DNA from: an uncultured Bacteroidales bacterium
GTDB lineage: Bacteria; Bacteroidota; Bacteroidia; Bacteroidales; Muribaculaceae
Assembly (NCBI GenBank): GCA_900554345.1
Contig: USHH01000052.1
Coordinates: 1-11,197 of the forward strand
Length of the DNA stretch: 11,197 bases
Reading direction: 5' to 3'
The notes beneath the pieces were generated by a model that searched no databases, was not told the origin of the DNA, and worked only from the letters and a program-made list of their open reading frames with translations. A program made the position numbers and the translations under genes. This document shows, one piece after another, positions 1-7,055 of this stretch (position 1 is its first letter; the number at the start of each line of letters is the position of its first letter).

Positions 1-2
1 AC

Positions 3-947
3 AAGTTTATCGGCGACTTCATAAAGAAGGAGCTCGACGACTACCTCCACAAGCACACCGACACGGCCGACACGATGATGAAGAAGATCGCGGCCAGCGA
101 GAAGGAACGCAAGGCGATGGCCGGCGTTGCCAAGCTCGCCCGCGAGAAAGCAAAGAAGGTCAGCCTCCACAACCGCAAGCTCCGCGACTGCCGCATCCAC
201 TACAACGACCCGCAGAAAAACAGCGCGAAAAGCGACGGCAAGCCCGACCTCCGCGAGGAGTCGTCGATATTCATCACCGAGGGAGACTCCGCATCGGGCA
301 CCATCACCAAGGTGCGCAACGCCGAGACGCAGGCTGTCTTCTCGCTGCGCGGCAAGCCCCTCAACTCCTACGGCATGACGCAGGAGGTGGTGTATAAGAA
401 CGACGAGTTCAACCTCCTTCAGGCGGCTCTCAATATCGAGGAGGGTATTGACGGACTACGCTACAACAAGGTGATCATCGCCACCGACGCCGATGTCGAC
501 GGCATGCACATACGCCTGCTCGTGCTCACGTTCTTCCTGATGTTCTTCCCCGACCTGGTGAAAAAGGGACACGTATACATACTTCAGACCCCCCTCTTCA
601 GGGTGAGAGACAAGAACGCCGTGAAACGAAGCCGCAAGCGAAAGGCACAGAAAAGCGAGACACCCGCCGAACGAGACACCTTCTACTGCTATACCGACGA
701 GGAGCGCGAGAAGGCAATAGCGCGTCTGGGCACCAACGCCGAGATCACCCGCTTCAAGGGCCTCGGCGAGATCAACGACGTGGAATTCGCCGACTTCATA
801 GGCCCGGAGATGAGGCTCGACCCGGTGACGCTCCGAAAGGAGGACACCGTGGAGAAGATCCTCGAGTTCTATATGGGAAAGAACACCATGGAGCGACAGA
901 ACTTCATTATCGACAACCTCGTGGTGGAAGACGACTCGGAGATATGA
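3..947 (+). CDS. parE: DNA topoisomerase IV subunit B (ParE), 3' part only
   Basis: This is the C-terminal 314 residues of a type IIA topoisomerase B subunit; the frame is open from base 3, so the ATPase/GHKL half lies upstream of the window. With ParA/ParC the enzyme unlinks replicated chromosomes using ATP. The TOPRIM domain is clear: EGDSASG (catalytic Glu codon at 279) and the metal-binding DADVD motif at about 486-500. The C-terminal signature RFKGLGEI follows at about 750-773. The wording FFPDLVKKGHVYILQTPLF and the ending match Bacteroidetes ParE better than GyrB, from memory of the family. An unusual basic segment of about 22 residues (609-674, rich in Lys/Arg) sits between that strand and FYCYTDEE, where relatives I recall have a short loop. 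The stop codon overlaps the coaD start (ATGA), suggesting translational coupling. The ATG at 75 is internal, not the real start. ParE versus GyrB is the only real uncertainty. Confidence 0.93.
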   Translation, partial: KFIGDFIKKELDDYLHKHTDTADTMMKKIAASEKERKAMAGVAKLAREKAKKVSLHNRKLRDCRIHYNDPQKNSAKSDGKPDLREESSIFITEGDSASGTITKVRNAETQAVFSLRGKPLNSYGMTQEVVYKNDEFNLLQAALNIEEGIDGLRYNKVIIATDADVDGMHIRLLVLTFFLMFFPDLVKKGHVYILQTPLFRVRDKNAVKRSRKRKAQKSETPAERDTFYCYTDEEREKAIARLGTNAEITRFKGLGEINDVEFADFIGPEMRLDPVTLRKEDTVEKILEFYMGKNTMERQNFIIDNLVVEDDSEI

Positions 948-1417
948 CGACCGCACTCTTCGCAGGGAGTTTCGACCCCTTCACCATCGGACACCTCGAC
1001 ATCGTGGAGCGCGGACTGCGTCTCTTCGACCGAATCGTAGTGGGCATCGGCTACAACGAAAACAAGCCCGGCGACTGGACACCGGCGGAACGCCTCGCCG
1101 CGATAAAGGTATTATTCCAGGATCAACCACGGGTTGAGGCCGCCGTCTACACGGGGCTGACAACCGACTTCGCAGCCCGATGCGGCGCCACGGCGCTGCT
1201 CCGCTCCGCCAGAAACGAGGCCGACTTCGGATATGAGCGCAACCTCGCTGACGTAAACCGCAACATAGCCGGCATCGAGACCGTTATACTGACGGCCCGT
1301 CCGGAGCTCGCATTCATATCAAGCTCGATGGTGAGGGAGCTGACGCACTTCGGCAAGAACCCCTCGCAATACATAGCGGGACCCTTCCAGACTCCACAGA
1401 AATACAGAAAACAATAG
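944..1417 (+). CDS. coaD: Phosphopantetheine adenylyltransferase (CoaD)
   Basis: CoaD transfers AMP from ATP to 4'-phosphopantetheine, giving dephospho-CoA, the penultimate step of coenzyme A synthesis in the cytoplasm. The 157-residue protein has the usual family length. It shows the nucleotidyltransferase motif GSFDPFTIGH (residues 8-17, with the T/HxGH His17), Lys41 in the substrate loop, Arg87 and Arg90 in the position of the RGxR motif, Glu98, and the ATP-binding ISSSMVREL segment (125-133). The motif reads RSAR rather than the common RG(L/I/V)R, so the glycine is replaced while both arginines are kept. The start at 944 lies inside the parE stop (4-base overlap), which fixes it. No Shine-Dalgarno is visible, as expected in Bacteroidetes. 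The S41 protease gene follows after 16 bases, so the genes are likely one transcript. Confidence 0.95.
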   Translation: MTTALFAGSFDPFTIGHLDIVERGLRLFDRIVVGIGYNENKPGDWTPAERLAAIKVLFQDQPRVEAAVYTGLTTDFAARCGATALLRSARNEADFGYERNLADVNRNIAGIETVILTARPELAFISSSMVRELTHFGKNPSQYIAGPFQTPQKYRKQ

Positions 1418-1433
1418 AACAGCAATCGAAAAT

Positions 1434-3050
1434 ATGAAAAGACTACCGATATACCTCATCGCGCTGCTTACGCTCGGAATGGCAACGGCACGCGCCTTCG
1501 ACCAGACCATGACCGAGAACGCCAAGCTGCGTCTCGCCGAGGCCGCCATCGCCCAGCTTTACGTCGACAGCGTCGACGAGACAAAGCTTGTGGAAGATGC
1601 CATAAAGGGGATGCTCGAGGGGCTCGACCCGCACTCCTCATACAGCAACGCCGAGGAGACAAAGGAGCTAAACGAGCCCCTCACCGGCAACTTCAGCGGC
1701 ATCGGCATCACCTTCAACATGAACCAGGACACGCTCTACGTGATACAGACAGTGAGCGGAGGCCCCTCCGAACGAGTGGGCATTCTCGCCGGCGACCGCA
1801 TAATCAGAGTCAACGACACCATTGTGGCCGGAGTGAAGATGAAAAACACCGACATCATGAAGCGCCTGCGCGGCCCCAAGGGCACCGATGTCGACGTCAG
1901 GGTGCTCCGGCCCTCCGGCGCACGCTACGACAGCATCGACTTCACCATCACACGCGCCGACATACCCATCTACAGCGTCGACGCCGCCTATATGGCCGAT
2001 CCAAAGACGGGATACATACGCGTCAACAAGTTCGCGGCCGAGACCGCCAATGAGTTCGCCAAGGCCGTGAACGACCTCAGGAAACAGGGTATGGAACAGC
2101 TGATCCTCGACCTCGTGGACAACGGCGGCGGCTACCTCAACGCCGCCGTGGAGATGCTCGGAGAGCTCCTCCCCCAGGGAAGCCTCGCCGTCTACACCGA
2201 GGGCACCAAGAGCCCGCGCATCAACAACCATACCCAGCCCTCGGGCCGCGAGCCACTCTTCAGCGACGGACGACTCGTAGTGATGGCAAACCAGTATTCG
2301 GCATCCGCCTCCGAAATCACCTCCGGCGCCATCCAGGACTGGGACCGAGGTCTCATCGTGGGGCGCCGCACCTTCGGCAAGGGCCTCGTGCAGCGTCCCA
2401 TCCCTTTCCCCGACGGCTCGATGATGCGCCTCACGGTCGCCCACTATTACACTCCATCCGGCAGAGACATCCAGAAGCCATATGAGAAGGGCGACCAGAA
2501 AAGCTATGACCTCGACATACTCGACCGCTACAACCGCGGCGAGCTGATGCACGCCGACTCCGTGCACTACATCGACTCGCTGCGCGTCAACACCCTGCGT
2601 CTCGGAAGACCGATCTACGGAGGCGGAGGCATATCCCCCGACAGGTTCGTGCCACTCGACACCACGGCATTCACGAAATACTACCGCAATGTGGTGGCCA
2701 AAGGGCTCATCAACCGATACGCCATTTCGTATGTAGACGCCAACCGCAAGGCCATCAAGGCCAAATATCCCACCGACAGCGACTTCATCGCCGGATTCGA
2801 GGTGACTCCCGAGATGATCGACGCCCTGCTCCGGAGCGCCGACAAAGAGGGCGTGGAACGCAACGACGAGGAAGCGGCCAAGAGCCGGGAGCTCTTCGAG
2901 ATGGTGATAAAGGGGCTTATAGGACGCGACGTCTACGACAACGCCACTTATTTCAAAGTCTACAACAACTACGACCCGATATTCCGCGAGGCGCTGCGGA
3001 TCATCAACTCCGACGACTACGACCGGCTGCTGAGCGCCCCGAAAGGATAA
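1434..3050 (+). CDS. Secreted S41 family carboxy-terminal processing protease with PDZ domain
   Basis: This is a CtpA/Prc-type serine protease acting outside the cytoplasmic membrane. It begins with a Sec signal peptide (residues 1-21: hydrophobic core, then A-R-A before Phe22). The order of parts is: a short helical region with GLDPHSSY (63-70), a PDZ domain at about 84-175 containing GIGITF and AGDRIIRVND, and the S41 core from about 190. The Ser-Lys dyad is visible: YSASASE with nucleophile Ser291, and FGKGLVQ with Lys316, exactly 25 residues later as in Prc and CtpA, plus Gln320. The usual DLRGNGGG strand reads DLVDNGGG (227-233), losing the arginine. After the catalytic core (about 370) come roughly 170 residues, including a helical C-terminal part of the kind seen in Bacteroidetes homologues. 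An A-rich leader precedes the ATG. The substrate is unknown. Co-transcription with coaD and the following exported proteins is inferred from spacing. Confidence 0.93.
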   Translation: MKRLPIYLIALLTLGMATARAFDQTMTENAKLRLAEAAIAQLYVDSVDETKLVEDAIKGMLEGLDPHSSYSNAEETKELNEPLTGNFSGIGITFNMNQDTLYVIQTVSGGPSERVGILAGDRIIRVNDTIVAGVKMKNTDIMKRLRGPKGTDVDVRVLRPSGARYDSIDFTITRADIPIYSVDAAYMADPKTGYIRVNKFAAETANEFAKAVNDLRKQGMEQLILDLVDNGGGYLNAAVEMLGELLPQGSLAVYTEGTKSPRINNHTQPSGREPLFSDGRLVVMANQYSASASEITSGAIQDWDRGLIVGRRTFGKGLVQRPIPFPDGSMMRLTVAHYYTPSGRDIQKPYEKGDQKSYDLDILDRYNRGELMHADSVHYIDSLRVNTLRLGRPIYGGGGISPDRFVPLDTTAFTKYYRNVVAKGLINRYAISYVDANRKAIKAKYPTDSDFIAGFEVTPEMIDALLRSADKEGVERNDEEAAKSRELFEMVIKGLIGRDVYDNATYFKVYNNYDPIFREALRIINSDDYDRLLSAPKG

Positions 3051-3077
3051 AACAAAAACACACAGAGCAAACGCCCA

Positions 3078-4595
3078 ATGAGAGCGACTACAGCATTGAT
3101 TCTCGCAATCTGCATCTGCGGATGCGCCGCTGCCGGCGCATCCATGCAGAAGAAACCCAAATTCCGACATGTCGACACCCCCAGGGAGGAGACGGAATAC
3201 ATCCCGGTGTATGTGGAGACGCCACTCCCCTTCGACTCCACGCGCCTACGCGTGAGAGACCCGTGGGAAATACTCGACTCCCTGCCGTCGAAGCCACTGA
3301 AGCCCTGGCAGGTCAACCTCATCGACGCTCCATGGATCTTCTCCGGCTACCGCCAGCTTCTCGACAAGGACTTCGTCATAAAGCTCCCCTCGGGAGCAAA
3401 GGGGGTGGCCGTGATATGCGGCGACACCATAGCGGCAGCCGGGCAGCTCGCCTTCGAGGAGACTCTGACTCCCGATACACTCGACATCACCTCGGCGCGA
3501 CTCCCGGAGCTCGACCGCTCCGGCGGCATCGACATACTCAACGGCGACGTCATGCCCAGCTGGCTCCACGAGGCGCTGACCTTCAACCGCCTCCAGCAGG
3601 ACTTCATCTACAGATACATGATGTCGCATCCGCAGGCCATCGAGGTGGCTTACTGGGATCTCCCCGAGCCCCCGCGACTCCCGGAGGAAGACCGCAGCTA
3701 CGCCTCCTACCTGAAGAAGCTGAACCTCCCCGAAGTGGATGTGGAGAAAGCCATAATCCCGGAGCAGGAGATGGAAAAGCGCCACTGGCTACACAACCTG
3801 AACGCCGGACTACAGTTCTCGCAGGCTTTCCTCAGCACCAACTGGTATCAGGGCGGCAACAACCATATATCCGGAATCGGCAATTTCTACTGGAAGGTGA
3901 CCCTGAACAAGGTGTATCACCCCAACCTTCTTTTCGAGAGCACGCTCCAGTATAAGCTCGGACTTTACTCCAACCCTAAGGAGGAGGTGCATTCCTATTC
4001 CATTTCCGAAGACCTATTCCAATATAACCTCAATGCCGGCCTCAAGGCAGTCCACAACTGGTTCTATTCTTACAACCTCCTGTTCAAGACCCAGTTTCTC
4101 AACAACTACGAGCGCAACAGCGACAAGCGCAAGGCTGCCTTCCTCTCTCCCGGCGAGCTAAACATGGGTCTCGGTATGACATACTCCAAGCAGAACGAGA
4201 AGAAGACGATGCAGCTCAACGTATCCATGTCGCCCATCTCATACAACCTCAAGACATGCATCAACAAGTATGTTGACCCGGCACAGTTCAACATCAAGGA
4301 GGGACACAAAACCATCAGCGAGATAGGTAGCAACTCGGAAGTGACCGTCAACTGGAACGTGACGGGCAACATCAACGTGAAGTCGCGCCTGTTTCTCTTC
4401 ACCGACTACGACTACTTCCAGGGCGACTGGGAAAACACCATCTCCTTCGCAATAAACCGATTCCTCTCAACACAGATCTACGCCCACCTACGCTACGACA
4501 GCTCTTCCGAAATCACCAGCGAGTCGTGGAAGCACTTCATGCTGAAGGAAATCTTCAGTTTCGGACTCTCCTATACCTTCTCCACCAAACCATAG
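3078..4595 (+). CDS. DUF3078 envelope protein, probable outer-membrane beta-barrel
   Basis: This 505-residue exported protein has an N-terminal hydrophobic stretch (residues 4-21). Cleavage could be by signal peptidase I near AAAGA, or by lipoprotein processing at Cys16, although ICGC is a poor lipobox. The first half (about 40-230) is proline-rich and not recognised. The second half (about 236-500) matches my memory of DUF3078: NLNAGLQFSQAFLSTNWYQGG, the doublet GGNN, then alternating aromatic/polar strands such as NLLFESTLQYKLGLYS and FGLSYTF. That pattern suits an outer-membrane barrel, although the last residues are STKP rather than a terminal aromatic. The function of DUF3078 proteins is not established. 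The gene starts 27 bases after the S41 protease stop, behind an A/C-rich leader, and ends 2 bases before the next start. Confidence is high for the coding region and family, low for the role. Confidence 0.85.
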   Translation: MRATTALILAICICGCAAAGASMQKKPKFRHVDTPREETEYIPVYVETPLPFDSTRLRVRDPWEILDSLPSKPLKPWQVNLIDAPWIFSGYRQLLDKDFVIKLPSGAKGVAVICGDTIAAAGQLAFEETLTPDTLDITSARLPELDRSGGIDILNGDVMPSWLHEALTFNRLQQDFIYRYMMSHPQAIEVAYWDLPEPPRLPEEDRSYASYLKKLNLPEVDVEKAIIPEQEMEKRHWLHNLNAGLQFSQAFLSTNWYQGGNNHISGIGNFYWKVTLNKVYHPNLLFESTLQYKLGLYSNPKEEVHSYSISEDLFQYNLNAGLKAVHNWFYSYNLLFKTQFLNNYERNSDKRKAAFLSPGELNMGLGMTYSKQNEKKTMQLNVSMSPISYNLKTCINKYVDPAQFNIKEGHKTISEIGSNSEVTVNWNVTGNINVKSRLFLFTDYDYFQGDWENTISFAINRFLSTQIYAHLRYDSSSEITSESWKHFMLKEIFSFGLSYTFSTKP

Positions 4596-4597
4596 CC

Positions 4598-5194
4598 ATG
4601 AGCAACCCTCTCCTCCGCATAATGACCCCACTTCTCGCTGCCGCCGCATTGACCGCGGCCGCCTCTGTCACGGCTGAGGCCCAGACCGTGGCCTACGACA
4701 TCGACATGGCGGAGGAGATATGCGCTTCCAGGGCGCTCGACGCCCTGGAAGGGGTGTGGATCTACCCCGACGACAACGTCACCGTGATGATACTGCGCTC
4801 CGACGACTCCGCCCCCGGGGCTTTCCGCGAATACGACATCACGGTGGTGGCCTCTACCGACTGCCTCCTATCCCCGGGCGAAAGGATAGGATCCCTGTCG
4901 GCCGGCGCCGACCCGAAGCAATACAGGCTGACCCTCAATACCAGACGCGGCGCCGAGGGACTCACAGGACCACGCGAATGTCTCGCCACACTCGACAAAG
5001 GCAACGACGCGCTGTTCGTGAAAGGAAGGAAGCTGAAATGGCGCCTCAACCCATTCACGCTCCTCCCCCGCTTCTGGCGCATCGCAAGGGTATCAGTCGA
5101 CAATCCGCTCGACAAGATGCAGCCCGGCATGCTCAGGATATTTCCATCATACGACGGCAACGGCTCCTCTCGCCGTGAGCCCAGATACCTCTGA
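4598..5194 (+). CDS. Small exported protein of unknown function
   Basis: The 198-residue product starts with a clear Sec signal peptide: a positively charged start, a long Ala/Leu core (residues 10-23) and the site A-E-A before Gln29. I chose the ATG at 4598, 2 bases after the previous stop. An upstream in-frame ATG at 4526 would add 24 residues lying wholly inside the DUF3078 gene and would bury the signal peptide, so it is unlikely. The mature part begins with a helix ending in ALEGVWIYPDDNVTVMILR (49-67), followed by a pattern of short beta strands (REYDITVVAS, QYRLTLNT, KLKWRLNP) and a polar, Arg-rich tail. Cys42, Cys89 and Cys128 are present. The opening resembles small beta-rich envelope proteins, but I recognise no family. 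Its place behind a protease and a DUF3078 protein suggests an envelope role, which is inference only. Confidence 0.8.
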   Translation: MSNPLLRIMTPLLAAAALTAAASVTAEAQTVAYDIDMAEEICASRALDALEGVWIYPDDNVTVMILRSDDSAPGAFREYDITVVASTDCLLSPGERIGSLSAGADPKQYRLTLNTRRGAEGLTGPRECLATLDKGNDALFVKGRKLKWRLNPFTLLPRFWRIARVSVDNPLDKMQPGMLRIFPSYDGNGSSRREPRYL

Positions 5195-5199
5195 CAGCC

Positions 5200-5679
5200 A
5201 TGAGACGCCACACTCTGCCAACCATCCTACTCGCGCTGCTCTGTATTGCCGGCGCCGCACGAAAAACCACCATCAAGCTGAAGGTGCCACCTGAGCGGAC
5301 AGCTACGGCCGACGCCCCCGAGACCCTGACTCCCGACAGCATAGGCAAGACCTCCTGGCCCGGCGACTCCATTGTGCTCGCCGGCTACGACAAGAAGGCC
5401 ACATCAGCCACCGAGTCGCTGTTCGTGACCAACAACAGCGGAGCCGACGTGGAGCGGATGACAATACGCCTCACCTACTACGACATGAGGGGGCGCCAGC
5501 TCCACTCCAGAGAGGCGACGACCGACACGAGGGTGCCCCGGGGAGAGACACGCAAAATCGACATTCCCTCCTGGGACAGGCAGAAATCCTTCTACTACCA
5601 TAAAAGCGGAACCCCACGAAAGGCGGCCACGCCTTACGACGTGACCACGACAATCGTGGAGCTCGTGATAGTCCGCTGA
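5200..5679 (+). CDS. Small exported protein of unknown function, single beta-rich domain
   Basis: This 159-residue protein begins with a signal peptide (residues 1-20; basic MRRH, Leu-rich core, cleavage near AGAA). A Pro/Thr-rich linker follows to about residue 50. A beta-sandwich-like segment then runs from about 57 to 125: DSIVLAGYDKK, ESLFVTNNSG, MTIRLTYYDMRGRQLHSRE and VPRGETRKIDIPSWDRQKSFYY. The theme of a conserved strand, then 'tyr-asp-met-arg-gly-arg-gln', then a 'pro-x-gly-glu-thr' turn resembles FxLYD-like extracellular domains and hypothetical proteins I recall from Bacteroides, but I cannot assign a family. The start lies 5 bases after the previous stop, so it is very likely translated from the same message. 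It is the last gene of the run; the next gene converges on it 35 bases away. Confidence 0.8.
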   Translation: MRRHTLPTILLALLCIAGAARKTTIKLKVPPERTATADAPETLTPDSIGKTSWPGDSIVLAGYDKKATSATESLFVTNNSGADVERMTIRLTYYDMRGRQLHSREATTDTRVPRGETRKIDIPSWDRQKSFYYHKSGTPRKAATPYDVTTTIVELVIVR

Positions 5680-5714
5680 CGGCTGTTGCCGCAGCGCCGG
5701 ATCCGGATCGATCT
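5680..5714. other. Short convergent intergenic gap, no clear terminator
   Basis: Thirty-five bases separate the stops of two convergent genes. They contain a weak dyad, GCTG (5682-5685) with CAGC (5692-5695), and the perfect palindrome CCGGATCCGG at 5697-5706. Neither gives a long stem followed by a T-run on either strand. Transcription from one side may therefore run into the opposite gene, or end by a factor-dependent route. Confidence 0.5.
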
Positions 5715-7007
5715 TTATTTATTGGTCATGATATGGAGCACGAGGCGGTCGGTCTCGCGCATTGCCTCGCGTCCGATGGAGGTGAGGTTATGGATCGTGG
5801 CGTCGACATCGTCGCTGACTATGCCTTCGGTCTTGGTGACGCATTTGCCGTTCATGGCAAGCATCGCCGACATCATGGCGGTGGAGACGCCCGAGGATAT
5901 CTTCATGGAGCAGGAGGGCTTCGCGCCGTCGCAGATCATGCCGGCGAGATTGGCCACCATGTTCTTGACTGCGGCCGAGACGCGGCTGAAATCGCCGCCC
6001 ATCAGATAGACGAGGCCGCTGGCGGCGCCAGTGGAGGCCACCACACAGCCGCAGAGGGCCGAGAGGCGTCCGAGGCTCTGCTTGATATAGATGCTGGTGA
6101 GGTGGGAGAGCATGAGGGCCCGGGCCGTCTGTTCCTCGGTGGCTCCTGTATCCTCGGCGAAGCTCACCACCGGCATCGTGGCGGTGATTCCCTGGTTGCC
6201 GCTGCCCGAGTTGGACATCACGGGCACCGTGGCGCCACCCATTCGGGCATCGCAGGCGGCCGAGGTATAGGATATCATGTGCTCGAGAGGAGTGTCGCCG
6301 AAATATTTCATGCCGCAATTGCGAATCGTGAGGCCGAGGGCATGGCCGTAGTCACCCTCGAGGGCCACGCGGGCGGCTGCCTTGTTGAGGCGACGGGCCT
6401 CGAGTATGAAGTCGATCTCGTCGAGGGGAGACTCGGTGGCATATTCATACACCATCTTCAGGTCGAGCCGGATGTCTTCGTCGGTGTCGGCGACGGAATC
6501 CCCCTGGTTGCCCTTGGACTCCTTGGAGAACACCACGTTGTCATTGACGGCGAGATAGACGAAATTGGTGTGCTCCTCGGAGATGACGGCGCGTGTCATG
6601 TCGAGATCGGCCACCGCCGAAACCTCGATATGGAGATTGGAGGGGGCATCCGGGAACAGTTTCACCTCGATGCGCCCTTCATCTATATAGCGGCGACCGA
6701 GCGCAACTGCCTCCGGTGTGACGTCGCGGAGCACCTCAAGACCATATTCCGACTTGCCGACGATAGCGCCGAGGGCGATGGCGATCGGAAGCCCGATCAT
6801 GCCTGTGCCGGGAATGCCGACTCCCATGGCGTTTTTCAGGATATTGGCGCTGAGCCTGACGAGAATCTTCTCGGGCATCTTGCCGAGCATCTCCGTGGCT
6901 TTGGCGACGCAGAGCGCCACTGCAACCGGCTCCGTACAGCCGATAGCCGGCACCACCTCTCGATGGACGAGAGCGGCGATTCGGTCTCTTTGTTCTTTGG
7001 AAAGCAT
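5715..7007 (-). CDS. UPF0597 / L-serine dehydratase alpha-like iron-sulfur enzyme, probable L-cysteine desulfidase
   Basis: The 430-residue protein belongs to the family that includes E. coli YhaM (CyuA) and archaeal CdsB, which use an oxygen-sensitive [4Fe-4S] cluster to break L-cysteine into pyruvate, ammonia and sulfide; the fold is shared with the alpha chain of L-serine dehydratase. Visible signatures are AIGCTEPVAVAL (residues 21-32, Cys24), KNAMGVGIPGTG (58-69), the Gly/Ser-rich SNSGSGNQG (265-273), ALCGC (Cys319, Cys321) and ICDGAKPSC (Cys359, Cys366), the last typical of serine dehydratase alpha domains. Cys252 in AACDARMGG is a further candidate ligand. The full family length is present. 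No signal peptide is seen, so it should be cytoplasmic. It starts 48 bases after the tdk stop on the same strand, probably in one transcript. Whether cysteine or another beta-substituted amino acid is the true substrate cannot be read from sequence. Confidence 0.88.
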   Translation of the reverse strand: MLSKEQRDRIAALVHREVVPAIGCTEPVAVALCVAKATEMLGKMPEKILVRLSANILKNAMGVGIPGTGMIGLPIAIALGAIVGKSEYGLEVLRDVTPEAVALGRRYIDEGRIEVKLFPDAPSNLHIEVSAVADLDMTRAVISEEHTNFVYLAVNDNVVFSKESKGNQGDSVADTDEDIRLDLKMVYEYATESPLDEIDFILEARRLNKAAARVALEGDYGHALGLTIRNCGMKYFGDTPLEHMISYTSAACDARMGGATVPVMSNSGSGNQGITATMPVVSFAEDTGATEEQTARALMLSHLTSIYIKQSLGRLSALCGCVVASTGAASGLVYLMGGDFSRVSAAVKNMVANLAGMICDGAKPSCSMKISSGVSTAMMSAMLAMNGKCVTKTEGIVSDDVDATIHNLTSIGREAMRETDRLVLHIMTNK

Positions 7008-7055
7008 GATATTTGAAATGTTTAAGGTTGATATTCTATTTATACCAGCTGAGAT

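Noticed and set aside
1668..3170. 500-codon open frame on the minus strand opposite the S41 protease gene
   Set aside because: It mirrors the codon positions of the real gene in GC-rich DNA; its translation is rich in Val/Gly/His with no domain, while the plus strand encodes an intact protease.
4526..4597. Upstream start for the small exported protein
   Set aside because: It would lie inside the DUF3078 gene and displace a clean signal peptide that begins at 4598.
5697..5706. Palindrome CCGGATCCGG as a two-way terminator or binding site
   Set aside because: It has no loop and no T-run, and a single 10-base palindrome in GC-rich DNA is weak evidence.
5733..7016. 427-codon open frame on the plus strand opposite the UPF0597 gene
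   Set aside because: The translation is dominated by His/Gly/Asp repeats typical of the antisense of GC-rich coding DNA, and the minus strand holds a clear enzyme.
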